Below, in pieces: positions 1-9,471 of a stretch of 64,000 bases of DNA. Each line of letters starts with the position of its first letter. The first letter of the stretch is position 1. The notes under the pieces were generated by a model. It did not search any database. It had not been told where the DNA came from and was given only the letters and a program-made list of their open reading frames with translations. This DNA comes from JANXQG01 sp963709175 (lineage in GTDB: Bacteria > Planctomycetota > Planctomycetia > Pirellulales > Thermoguttaceae), in contig CAVPVK010000004.1 of assembly GCA_963709175.1 (NCBI GenBank), forward strand, positions 124,001-188,000, in the 5' to 3' direction. Both the position numbers and the translations under genes were made by a program.

Positions 1-1
1 G

Positions 2-601
2 TTACAGACCAAGAGCGCGCGGGGGTTGGAGGAGCAGACCGCGGCTGCCGTTGCTGCGCTGGAGGACGCCAGCCGGCAGTTCCGCGCCGTTGAGCCCAAA
101 GAGAGCGAAGCGGCCCGCCGGGCGGCCCTGCCCCTGATCGAATCGATGGCCGATCTCGATGAAGCCCTGGGACGAGCCCAGGCAGTGGTCGAGTCGGCCC
201 GCAAACGTCTTGGCGAATCGGATGCCTCTTTTTTCCGGCGGCTCGCCGACCTGAACGCAGCCCAGTCCACCTGGAAACGCTGGCTCTGCCGCTCGTGGCG
301 GGCGAGCATTCGTGACCTGTGCCAGGCCGCCGCCGAGGATCGCACGCGGATCATCGATGCCCTCGCCGAAGGCTATCTGATGGTCCGCAAACGCCTGGAG
401 CGGGCGATGGCCAAAGAGGGCCTGTCACGCATGGCCAGCGTAGGCCTGCCGGTCGATCCCCACGCCATGACCGTCGTCGAAGTGGTCGAAGCCGACGGCC
501 ATGTGCCGGGGACGGTCGTAGAAGAAATCCGCCCCGGGTATCGTTGGAACGACAAGGTGGTTCGCTACGCGGAAGTCCGCGCGGCCCGCCATGAAGCTTA
601 G
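2..601 (+). CDS. grpE: GrpE-type nucleotide exchange factor, 5' end outside the window
   Basis: GrpE is the co-chaperone that promotes ADP release from DnaK. The reading frame is open from the first bases, so the true start lies upstream; the TTG at 26 is only the first in-frame candidate start. The visible part is mostly helical and charged, as in the long GrpE coiled coil. It ends with a beta-type segment containing GTVVEEIRPGYRW and a basic V-R-Y-A-E-V tail, which matches the GrpE C-terminal domain. The stop at 599-601 is 36 nt before the dnaK start. The pairing with dnaK supports the call; sequence identity to classical GrpE is modest. Confidence 0.75.
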   Translation, partial: LQTKSARGLEEQTAAAVAALEDASRQFRAVEPKESEAARRAALPLIESMADLDEALGRAQAVVESARKRLGESDASFFRRLADLNAAQSTWKRWLCRSWRASIRDLCQAAAEDRTRIIDALAEGYLMVRKRLERAMAKEGLSRMASVGLPVDPHAMTVVEVVEADGHVPGTVVEEIRPGYRWNDKVVRYAEVRAARHEA

Positions 602-637
602 CAATTGACCCAGAACCCGTGCAATCGAGGAGCGCAG

Positions 638-2419
638 ATGATGGAACCAATCGTGGGCATCGATTTGGGAACGACCAACAGCGAGATCGCCATAATTCGC
701 AACGGCCAGCCCGAGGTGATTCGCATCGACGGCGAGGCCATTCTGCCATCGGTCGTGGGCTTGGACCCGGAGGGTCGCTTGCTGGTCGGGACCCCGGCGC
801 GCAATCAGTTCGTCCTTGCTCCCGAGCGGACCATACGCTCGATCAAACGCAAAATGGGCGAAGACACCAGGGTCTCGCTGGGTGATCGGCAATACGCTCC
901 CCAGGAGGTCTCGGCCATCATTCTCGGCCGCTTGAAGGAGAGGGCGGAGCAGTTCCTCGGCCACGCGGTCCGCAAGGCGGTGATCACGGTGCCCGCCTTT
1001 TTCAACGAGGTGCAGCGCGAGGCTACCCGCGAGGCCGGCGAGTTGGCCGGGCTGGAGGTCGTGCGCATCATCAACGAGCCGACCGCCGCCGCCTTGACCT
1101 ACGATCCCGACACGGAGAACCTGGAACGGCTGCTGGTCTACGACCTGGGCGGCGGCACCTTCGACGTCTCGATCGTGCAGGTTGAGCGGGGCGTGGTGGA
1201 GGTCCTGTCCAGCCACGGCGACACGCACCTCGGCGGCGATGACTTCGATCAACTGCTGCTGGACTACGTGTGCGACGCCTTCGCCAAGGAGCACAAGGTC
1301 GATTTGCGAAAGTCGCTGGTGGCCAAGTCGCGCTTGCTCGGCGCCGTCGAGGAGGCCAAGAAGGTACTTTCGGTCGAAGCCGTGGCCACGATCCAGGAGG
1401 AATTCATCGCCGAGAGCGGCGGCGCGGCCCTGCACCTCGACATGGAGATCGAGCGTTTCGAGTACGAAAAGCTCATCGAGTCGCTCTTGGCGAAAACGCT
1501 TACCTGCGTCGATCAGTCGTTGGACGACGCCCGCTTGAACGCCCAGCAAATCGACAAAGTAGTGCTTGTGGGCGGGGCCAGCCGGACACCGCTAATCCAC
1601 CGCCTGCTGGAGCAGCGATTGGGACGAGAGCTGCATACCGAGGTCGATCCCGACCTGTGCGTCGCCATGGGCGCGGCCGTCCAAGGCGGCCTGATCAACG
1701 GCTTCGACGTTGGGCCGGTCCTGGTCGATATCACGCCGCACACCCTCGGCATAGCGACCCTCGGTGAGTTGCACGGCATGGTCTCGGAGAACGCTTTCTC
1801 GCCCGTCATCTATCGTAATACGCCGCTGCCCGCCACGCGCTCGGAGATGTTCAGCACGGCCGCCGATGGACAAGAGGTGGCCATGATCTCGATCTATCAG
1901 GGCGAAGGTGCCGACGTTCGCCACAACCAGTTCATCGGTGAATTCCTGCTGGAGGGCCTCGCCGACGTTTCCGCGGGCAACGAGATCCTGGTCCGCTTCG
2001 AGTTGGACCTCAACGGCATCTTGAAGGTCACGGCGGAAGAGCACGCCACCGGGTTGCAGAAGCAGTTGAAGGTCGAGAACGCGGTATCGCGGTTCCGGCA
2101 GGAGAGCCGGCAGGACGTTGCTGGTTCAGCGTTGCGGCCGCCGGTTGACGTGCATTCTTCGCCGGTAGCGGCCCAGCCCGCGGCGGTCGACGGCTCCACG
2201 GAGAATGTTCCCGCCGACGTGGCCGCTGCCATCGACAACACCAGTTCCCTGATCTCCAAGGCGCTTGGAGTGGCTGCCAAGGCCAGCGAGGAGGATCGGC
2301 AAGAAATCGACCGCCTGGTCAAGGACCTGATGGAGGCCTCGGCGGCCCGTTCGGTCCCGCGGCTCAAGCAAGTGGGGGCCGAGCTGGAAGATCTCGTGTT
2401 CTATCTCCAGGACGCCTGA
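638..2419 (+). CDS. dnaK: Hsp70 family chaperone DnaK
   Basis: An ATP-dependent cytosolic Hsp70 of about 593 aa. The ATPase domain begins with the phosphate-1 motif IGIDLGTTNS near the N-terminus. It then has VPAFFNEVQREATREAGELA, the INEPTAAAL segment, the phosphate-2 loop DLGGGTFDVS and the adenosine motif VLVGGASRTP. The substrate-binding beta domain and a helical lid follow. The lid ends without the usual Gly-rich EEVD-like tail, and at about 593 aa the protein is shorter than E. coli DnaK (about 638). The start at ATG 638 (or the adjacent ATG 641) is chosen because GAGGAG at 627-632 is a well-placed ribosome binding site. An upstream extension to 605 would ignore it. It forms an operon with grpE and the small Cys-rich gene at 2430. 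Confidence 0.95.
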   Translation: MMEPIVGIDLGTTNSEIAIIRNGQPEVIRIDGEAILPSVVGLDPEGRLLVGTPARNQFVLAPERTIRSIKRKMGEDTRVSLGDRQYAPQEVSAIILGRLKERAEQFLGHAVRKAVITVPAFFNEVQREATREAGELAGLEVVRIINEPTAAALTYDPDTENLERLLVYDLGGGTFDVSIVQVERGVVEVLSSHGDTHLGGDDFDQLLLDYVCDAFAKEHKVDLRKSLVAKSRLLGAVEEAKKVLSVEAVATIQEEFIAESGGAALHLDMEIERFEYEKLIESLLAKTLTCVDQSLDDARLNAQQIDKVVLVGGASRTPLIHRLLEQRLGRELHTEVDPDLCVAMGAAVQGGLINGFDVGPVLVDITPHTLGIATLGELHGMVSENAFSPVIYRNTPLPATRSEMFSTAADGQEVAMISIYQGEGADVRHNQFIGEFLLEGLADVSAGNEILVRFELDLNGILKVTAEEHATGLQKQLKVENAVSRFRQESRQDVAGSALRPPVDVHSSPVAAQPAAVDGSTENVPADVAAAIDNTSSLISKALGVAAKASEEDRQEIDRLVKDLMEASAARSVPRLKQVGAELEDLVFYLQDA

Positions 2420-2429
2420 TGCCGCGACC

Positions 2430-2762
2430 ATGAGCACACGATGTCCGGAAGGATTGCCGGATAACATTTTGGTTTGTCCCGTCTGCAGGGCGAGACAGGA
2501 TTGGTGCGACGTCTGCCGTCGTTGCCGTTGCGATTTGCGTTTGCTTTGCCAGGCCGACCAGGCCGGTCGCGAGGCGCGGCAGCGGAGCTTGCTCTGTCTT
2601 CGCGCAGGCCGTTGGGCCGACGCGCAGCGTGCGGCACAGACCTATCATGCCATCCAGCCCGGCCCCGACGCGCGGCGTTTGTTGGCCGTATGCTGTCTCT
2701 TGAGCGGCGATTTTCGCCAGGCTGCCGACTGGTGCAGTAACTGTGCCGAAACTTCGTCGTAG
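2430..2762 (+). CDS. Small Cys-rich (zinc-ribbon-like) protein downstream of dnaK
   Basis: I do not recognise a named family. The 110 aa protein has a cluster of CxxC-type pairs near residues 15-40 (CPVC, CDVC, then C-R-C), which suggests a zinc-binding knuckle. A short TPR-like helical hairpin follows (AGRWADAQRAAQTYHAIQP, then a second pair ending SGDFRQAADW). It starts 10 nt after the dnaK stop, so it is probably cotranscribed with grpE-dnaK. It may be a chaperone accessory protein, but that is inferred from position only. Confidence 0.55.
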   Translation: MSTRCPEGLPDNILVCPVCRARQDWCDVCRRCRCDLRLLCQADQAGREARQRSLLCLRAGRWADAQRAAQTYHAIQPGPDARRLLAVCCLLSGDFRQAADWCSNCAETSS

Positions 2763-2779
2763 AAACAGACCGCGAGGGA

Positions 2780-3993
2780 TTAACAAATCATTCGAGCTCC
2801 GTCGTCCGTGCGACACACCGCCACGGCCGCATTCGCCGCCAATTCCGGCCGGATTACGGCGTAGCCGGCTTGGATTCGTGCCGCCGCCTGTGCCGCGCGT
2901 GATTGCTCCACCAGGGCTACGCAGCAGCCGCGAAAGCCCGCGCCGCTGAAGCGGGCGCCGTACACTCCGGGGCACTGGATCATAATCTGGTAGAGGTCGA
3001 CCAGCGGCGGTGCGCCGCACTCATAAAGGCGAATCGAACTTTCGCCTGATGCCGTCATCAGCCGGCCAAACTCGTGAAGGTCGCCGTTTTTCCAGGCCAC
3101 AACTCCTTTGCGCACGCGATCAACTTCGGAAAAGAAATGCTCCGCGCGGCGATCTTGCGGCGTGGGTAGACGGTCTTTGAATCGTTCGTAGTCCGCTGCC
3201 GTTACGAGGCCCAGCAGCGGATGCTTCTCCATCCGCCCCGCTGCTTCCAGCAGTGTTCGCGCCGCTTCCGCACATTCCACGACACGCCGGTTGTAGTCGG
3301 TGCCCATCAGGGATTTCTGCAAACCGGAAAAGGCCAGGAGGATGCTCCACGACGGCATGGCGTTGGACGCCGGAATCAATTGGTGCTCCGCCGTCGCGCA
3401 ATCAATGAGCGTAAGATGGTTCCTGCGCGACAGCAAAACACCGGCTTGATCCAGGATTCCATTATGCAGACCCAGGAAGCCATTTTCGACGGCCTGGTCC
3501 AAGCGGATGTTTTGGTGCGCGGAAACGTCTAGCGCATTGACCGCTTCCAGGGCCAACAAGTAAGCCACTCCTACCGCCGCCGAGGAACTGAGGCCGCCTT
3601 CGCTCCATGGCCCGGCGACAATGCCAACCAATCCCCGCTTGAGCGGGTAGCCGGCCTGCGTCAGCGCCTGCACCGCGCCGCGGCGTAGTTGCCCCAGTCG
3701 CCCGGCCGAGCGTCGCCGGGCGCATCCAATTCAAAGCGCACTTCGCTGGGGAAATTCGGGCTGTTCAAACGAACTTCGCGGGTTTGCGACGGCGCATAGG
3801 CGAGAAACACGCCACGATCGATAGCCATTGCGGTCACCGGTCCCAATTGGTGGTCAATGTGCGCGCCCAGCGGGCAGATGCGATACGGGGCGAAAACCAG
3901 CCGAACCGCCGCACGAGCGACGCCATAACGCTCGATCAACGTGCTGGCCAGCCGTTGCCCCGTACCTTCGGTGTCCACAAAAGCCCCGCTCAA
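2780..3993 (-). CDS. GHMP kinase resembling galacturonokinase/galactokinase (one frameshift)
   Basis: A cytosolic sugar-1-kinase of about 404 aa. The N-terminal signature is RICPLGAHIDHQ, then the GHMP ATP loop EGGLSSSAAVGVAYLLALE and the C-terminal motif VYGARFSGAGFRGCC. From memory these are closer to plant galacturonokinase (which has PLGAHIDHQ) than to GalK, whose motif is IGEHTDY. The substrate may therefore be galacturonate, giving the 1-phosphate. The frame breaks near 3675, in a GC-rich stretch just after the D-W-G-N-Y segment. One inserted base restores a single protein. The start is TTG 3993, overlapping the upstream oxidoreductase stop as TTGA, so translation is probably coupled. 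It is the last gene of the sugar module. Confidence 0.75.
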
Positions 3994-5131
3994 TTGGTGT
4001 CTCCGCCGGCGGCTTCGCAGCGAAAACCCCGCCGGGCACGGTTGAAGCCGCTGTCGAAAGCTTCCAGCTCCTTGGCATCGCTGAGCTTGATGGTTTTCCC
4101 TGTATGGCTGCTCTTCCACAGTACGCTGCTCAGTTGAAAAGCCAGCCAGGCCAGGCGCGGATTGGGATAGACGCCGCGCAAGATATCCTCGCGGGGCACA
4201 TTGCTGCGCCATTCATTGAACGTGGTCAAAATCGCATCGTACGAACTTGCCTTGGCATTCCACCGTTGGTCCGCGCCGTTGATGCGGAGGTACTTACTGC
4301 CTTCGAGGTAATCGGCCTCGATGACAAAGGGCCGGCCATCGCCATGCCCGCGCAAGACCCGGCGCTTCGACCAGGCGCGCCCCGCTTGAAATTGGTAATC
4401 CCTTCGGCGGTGAATGTGCCCAGCGTCATTCGATACTCGCAGCGACCATCCACTACATTGGCATAAGCCTCCGGATTCGGCGGGCAATACGGCTCGCAGT
4501 GCGCGGTCGCGGTCAACCCTCCGCTGAGGGCGGATTCAAACCCACCGCGAAACCTGGCCAAAAGGTACAAAACGTACGCCAGGCAATGCACCGACTCCTG
4601 GTATTGAATTGGCAGCATCCATTTGTAGTTCCGTGCAATCGCGGGATCTTCCCGGTCTTTCGATCGCTGCAAAACCATGCTCTCGATTTCCACGCGGCGA
4701 AAATCGGCGAGGTAATCGGCGATCCGCCGCGTCAATGGATCGAACAACTCGACGAAGTCATACAGAAATATCGCGCGGCTGTCGTCCACGGCCGCGATGA
4801 TGCGACGGCATTCTTCGGGTCTTTCCGGCGAAGCCATCGGCTTTTCATTCAGCACAGCCAGCGGTTCCGATAGTGCCCGCGCAAGCAGGATGCTTTGCGC
4901 TTTGCGGCGGGGTTCGGGATGCAGTGCCAGGTGAAACAAATCGGCCGGCAGCGCGTAGAACTCCGCTTCGCTGGCGACTTGAGTGACGGACGCCGAGTTT
5001 ACCTCCGCCGGGCGCGGACCGGGATCAAAAGCATAGACGCGCAGGCCGTTTCGCAACGCCGCGTCGAGCAGTTTGCGGCCAATGTAGCCCCAGGCCCCGG
5101 CAATCGCGATGGATTCAAAGGCTCGACTCAT
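3990..5131 (-). CDS. Gfo/Idh/MocA-type NAD(P)-dependent oxidoreductase (one frameshift)
   Basis: A sugar or inositol dehydrogenase-like enzyme of about 380 aa. The N-terminus has a Rossmann nucleotide loop (AGAWGYIGRKLLDAA), the family N-E-K-P motif about 100 residues in, and a C-terminal alpha/beta domain with YLEGSKYLRINGADQ. The frame breaks near 4378, and both halves read as one protein once a base is restored. The start ATG at 5131 overlaps the stop of the SSS transporter (ATGA). The stop overlaps the kinase start (TTGA). The substrate cannot be read from sequence. Its position between a sugar transporter and a sugar kinase suggests oxidation or reduction of an imported sugar acid. Confidence 0.75.
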
Positions 5132-7076
5132 CTGCCGATCCGCATCAATCCCCAGGCCGAGAACGCCAGCAGCGCGACCACGCCCCAGGCGAGCACGAAC
5201 CCGAGTACGTCCTCGCGGTAGCGACGGAAGAAGCCTCGCCACCGCCCGGCAGTGAACCAACCGGGGAGGTCCAACAGCAACAGGTCCTGGCCATGCTGAG
5301 CGGCCAACGGCTTGACTTGGCTGTCGGGCAGACCCTGGGCGTCGGTCGTTCGCCGCATATTGTCGAAGAACCGTTCGATCCGCTGCGGATCCTCCGCATG
5401 GCTGACGAGGCTGACGAGGATGAGGGCGGCAAATCCTGCCAGCGTGGCCCAGCCGTAGGGCGCGGCCATCCAGTTGTAGACAAGCAGGAGTTTGCGGGTT
5501 CCCAGGAACTGCCAAAGCTCGCCGTGGGAACAGGCGGCCTGCAGTTGGGCCAGCGCGTTGCCGATCGAGTCGGTCTCGATCTTCGCCGGCTCGCTGGACG
5601 ACGAGTGCGTCATGAGGAAATTCAGCCCGTAATAAACCAGGAAGGCGGCGGCCAGGGCGGCGGCGGCCCCGAACCGATTGGCCCGCCGCCAAAGGAACCC
5701 GCCCACGACGATCACCCCGATCAGCGCCGCGTAGGTCTCGGTGAAAAGGAATGCCTGCAGAACCTGGTTGATCCGCAGGGCGAAGCCGACGGCCGCCACG
5801 GTCGAGGTCAGCCCGGCAAGCCGCCCGACCCGCAGCAGCGACCTGTCGCTGGCGGCCGGGTTGAGGTATTCCTTGTAGATGTTTCTCGCAAAAAGGGCTC
5901 CGGCATTGACCATCAAGTTCGAGCAGGCCGACATGTTGGCCGCGAACACGCAGGAGACCATCAGACCGAGCCAGCCGGCACCCAGCAGATGCAGGCAGGC
6001 ATAGCCGAAGGCGTTTTCCTTGTCGTCGAGGTACGCCTTCTGCTGCACGACCAAGGCGGCTACGATCAGCCCGGTGAAGGCCCAGCCGATGGTGCAAAGC
6101 CGCTTGACCATGTTGCCATAGGTCTGGCCGACGCGCCCGGCGCGCTCGCTCCGTCCGGTGGCGTTCATGGTCACCATGTGCGGCTGGGCGGTGATGCCCA
6201 CCAGCCCGTTGATCGTGAGCATGAGGACGGTGAAGGCGGTGAGGCCGCTGGCCTCGTTGTAGAGTTCGAAGAAGCCGCCAGTGCCTTTGCCGTCGCCGGG
6301 GACGACGGGCCGCTGTACTTGCTTGGTTGGCACGCCTGTGGGGGACGACGGTTCCTGGGCCGCGACCCGCCGGGCATATTCGGCGTCGACGTGCCCCTTA
6401 TACTCGGCCACCGAGGCGGTGCTGAGCGTCTGGCGCATGGCGGCAAAGCCCCCGACCGATGCGAGCCCGATGGGAACCAGCATGAACGAGAGCACGATGA
6501 TCAGGAACCCTTGGATGAAGTCGGTGTAGGCCGCGGCCACAAGGCCGCCAAAGTAGCTGTAGAGGAGGAATGCCGCGGCCATGACCGCCACCACGCCGTT
6601 GGGTGAAATGGCCTGATCACCGGTGGCCACGGCGATGATCTTGCCCGCCCCCTTGAGCATCACCCCTTGGCTGAAGACGAAGGAAGTAAAGGCGTACAGC
6701 GTATAGGCGAGGGCCAGGACCGGGCCGTAGCGGTCGCCGATGATCTCGGCCATGGTGGTCCGCTCGCTGCGGCGGTACCAGGGGGCCATCAGCCAATAGA
6801 AGGGTGTGGCCAGGAGGTTCTTCCACTGGTACCAGATCGTGGCGAAACCGAGGTGGAAGGTGGCCCCGGTCTGACCCACGGGGTTCTCGGCGTGGGTGCC
6901 CGTGCCGAAGGCCTGGCCGATCATGATCCACCAGGGGAGTTTTCGCTCGCCGAGGAAATAGCCCGCGCTGGTGCGCACCTTCCGCGAGACCCACAGCCCG
7001 AAGGCGGTGCAGGACACGAAATAACGACCAACACCAGCCAATCCCAGAAGCCGAAGCCCGCGCCCTTGCCATTCAT
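5128..7076 (-). CDS. Sodium:solute symporter (SSS) family transporter (one frameshift)
   Basis: An inner-membrane sodium-coupled transporter of about 649 aa with a dozen or more predicted hydrophobic helices. The N-terminal region carries the family-like YFLGERKLPWWIMIGQAFGTGT, and the core helices include AEIIGDRYGPVLALAYTLYA. A soluble loop of roughly 60 residues lies in the middle. The first helix (M-N-G-K-G-A-G-F onward) is in another frame, so a base is missing near 7020. I therefore place the start at ATG 7076 rather than the internal start at 7041. It is only 5 nt from the preceding transglutaminase-like gene and overlaps the next by ATGA. The substrate is unknown; a uronate or other sugar acid fits the neighbours. 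Confidence 0.8.
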
Positions 7077-7081
7077 ATCAT

Positions 7082-9206
7082 CTATATCTCGACTTCCAGG
7101 AAACTCACCGGGCCGAGGATCCCCGCCGAGTTGCGGACCCGCATCTCCAGGCGGTTGCGGCCCGGCATGCAAGCGCCAGCTGAAGTCCCGCTGGCATGGG
7201 TACATGGTGCCCAGGGGTTCCAGCCCTGCAGTGTCCAGCTTCACCAGGATAGCTCTCGAAGTACGGCGTGACGGTCCCCATCACGGATCGCCAGGACCCC
7301 GGGCCGATCGCTCACGGTGGCCGCAAAACAGACCTGGTTGATGCTCCAGTCCAGGTCGTTGCGGCGGGAGGTGAAGTGGCGGTAGAGCCACCGCTTGGGG
7401 GTCGCGGCGTCCTCCCAGCACCAGTATTCGGGCCAAGGCCCATATCGGCAACCTTGCGCCAGCGGCTGCGGATAGGCATGGGCGTAGAAGTTGTTCCTGG
7501 GCACGTAGCTGATCGAGCATCCACCGCGTCGGTACGCTGTAGCGGCCGCCCTCGACGCGGGCCTCGATGGCGGGCATCGCTCTCCGTCGGGCACGATCCC
7601 GGGCGTCATGCTGCTTCCGAAGCAAATCGCGATCGCATCGGAAAGCTGCCGCTCCTGCGGGCGATTGGCCAGCGTGGCCGGCCGGCGCTGGTAGTAGGTC
7701 TTCACCAGCAGGTCGTGCAGTTCCAAGCATGCTCATCGGCGCCTTGGTCTTGGGATCGATGTAGTGCAAGCTCACGGTGCCGTCCATGAAAGATCCACTT
7801 GCGGTGCTCGTTGGACCAGATCTCGCAGACCTCGTGCCCGCCTTCGTAGGAGCCGCCCGGGTTGTCGCCGAAGAAGAACCGCGCCTGGTGGCCCAGGCTG
7901 ATGGCGGCTTGCATGAGCACCATGGCATATTGCACGCAGAATCCGTATTTCCGCCGCAGGATCTCGTCGGCGTCCCAGGCCGGATAGTTCACCGCGGGCG
8001 GCTGGTACTTCCATTGCCGCGAGACCCAGTCGCGGAGCTTCACAAGCTGCTCCGTCTCGCTGGCCGAGCCGGAGACAACGGCATCCAGCTCGTATTTCCG
8101 CCGCAAGCGCGACCATCCGCCGGTGCAGCGGGTCTTCGTACTCAAAGGGCATCGACGTATAGCGTATCTGCTCGTTATGGAAGGCCACCGTTTTCAGGGT
8201 GCCGCGCCCAGGCCGGCAACGGCTGGCGGCGGACCTTCGCCTCGACAGCCACGCTCCGCAGCAGGGGCGTCTGCAGCGGAACGCGGGAAGCCAACACGGC
8301 CTTCCATTGCAGGTAGCGATGCCCCGGGGACACGCCGCGGTGCCCGCCGGCTGCCAGTCGGACCACGTCGCCGCCTCGTACACCGGGCTGCGACCGGTAC
8401 GGAAGGCCAACTCCACGCGCGTGCCATCCGGCGTCACGGCATCGGCCTTCAGCGCAACGGACTGGATCGAGGCTGGCGTGAGCAGAGAAAAATCTCCTGC
8501 GGCAACGAGCTGCGGATGGTTTGCTCCCAGATCGATCACGGGAGAGACGAAATGGCCCTGCGGCACATATTGCACCAGGTGCAAGCGGACCATGTACTCG
8601 CCCTCGAGCGGCTCCCAGGTCTTTCCACCGTCGCCGCTGGTGAAACTGCGGCGGGGCCGGTCCTTGCGCTCGGGCGCGTTGCGGAGGATGTCTTCCGGGG
8701 TGGCGTACTTGATTTTCTGGCGGGCGTCCCCGCGGCAATAGAGAACGACCTCGTTGTCGCCGTCTTTCAACAACGAGACGGGGACCTGGGGAAAGGCCGT
8801 GCCGGAGGATAACGTCGAGGGGCCGGCCGTTCATCTCGATGGCCACGCCGGTCGGGGCGCAGAGCCGGGCTTCCATGGCCTGGTGATGCCCGACATGGAG
8901 GACTTTCTTGACCCGCGTATTCCCGGCAATCTCGGTCGTGGGCGCGCGGTTGGTTTTCATCCATTCCGCATCGCTGCCGATGCCCGGTCCGTCGTCCTCG
9001 ACCAGGACGCGGTCGTAGAGGCCGACCGCCCCGCCATCATGGAGCCGAACGTCCCAGGCGCCCTGTCCTTGTTGGAATGCCTCGCCGGCGGGCAACGATA
9101 GGCGGCAGTTTTCCGGCTCTTCCGCCAGGCAACTGGGCGGGCAGACAAGTGCCTCCGCAAGTAAGCAGAAATAGGCGATCAACCAGTGCCTTGTCCTGAT
9201 CCCCAT
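7082..9206 (-). pseudogene. Secreted transglutaminase-like protein, broken by many frameshifts
   Basis: A signal peptide (MGIRTRHWLIAYFCLLAEAL, cut near PSCLAEE) leads into about 700 residues. The transglutaminase/cysteine-protease core retains Cys in YGFCVQYAMV, His in GGHEVCEIW and Asp in MDGTVSLHY, so the catalytic triad is present. The coding frame changes at least eight times (for example near 8800, 8330, 8200, 8105, 7790, 7730, 7510 and 7245). This is far more than any other gene here. Start ATG 9206 has a good AAGGAAG ribosome site. The stop TAG is at 7082-7084, reached only after the last frame change. Either the gene is decaying or the local sequence is poor. It is first in the four-gene sugar module. 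Confidence 0.65.
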
Positions 9207-9471
9207 CAACAACTTCCTTTCATCACGCCATTCAGTGTCCTTGGACACTGAATCCAAGTCAAGGCGTGCAGGTCCAGCTACAGCGGCTCCCGCGAGTTCC
9301 TGAATCCGGGTGGCGATCGGGGCATGAATTCCATCGATTTATCGTTGTGATCAGCCTGGCGCGTAACGTCGCGATTCGCGCATAGCCAAATAGAGTAGTT
9401 CACTCGTGTCATTTCCGGCCCCGGCGCGGTATAATCTCGCAATGGTTGGAGCAAAGTGCCTCAGCAACGCC
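9207..9471. other. Intergenic region between divergent genes
   Basis: This 265 bp region separates the minus-strand sugar module from the plus-strand aldehyde dehydrogenase, so it should hold both promoters. A perfect TATAAT on the plus strand at 9430-9435 is the only strong element I see. A 10-bp direct repeat (AGTGTCCTTG... and ...GGACACTGAA) around 9233-9251 makes a small palindrome centred near 9242, which could be an operator. No gene is visible. Confidence 0.4.
9406..9435 (+). promoter_or_regulatory. Probable sigma70-type promoter for the aldehyde dehydrogenase gene
   Basis: TATAAT at 9430-9435 matches the -10 consensus exactly. A weak -35 (GTGTCA, 9406-9411) lies 18 bp upstream. Transcription would begin near 9442, which is itself an in-frame ATG, so the mRNA is either leaderless from 9442 or has a 30 nt leader to ATG 9472. 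Confidence 0.45.

Noticed and set aside
425..1549. Long antisense frame opposite dnaK (374 aa)
   Set aside because: It mirrors dnaK codons in GC-rich DNA and has no family feature; dnaK motifs on the plus strand are unambiguous.
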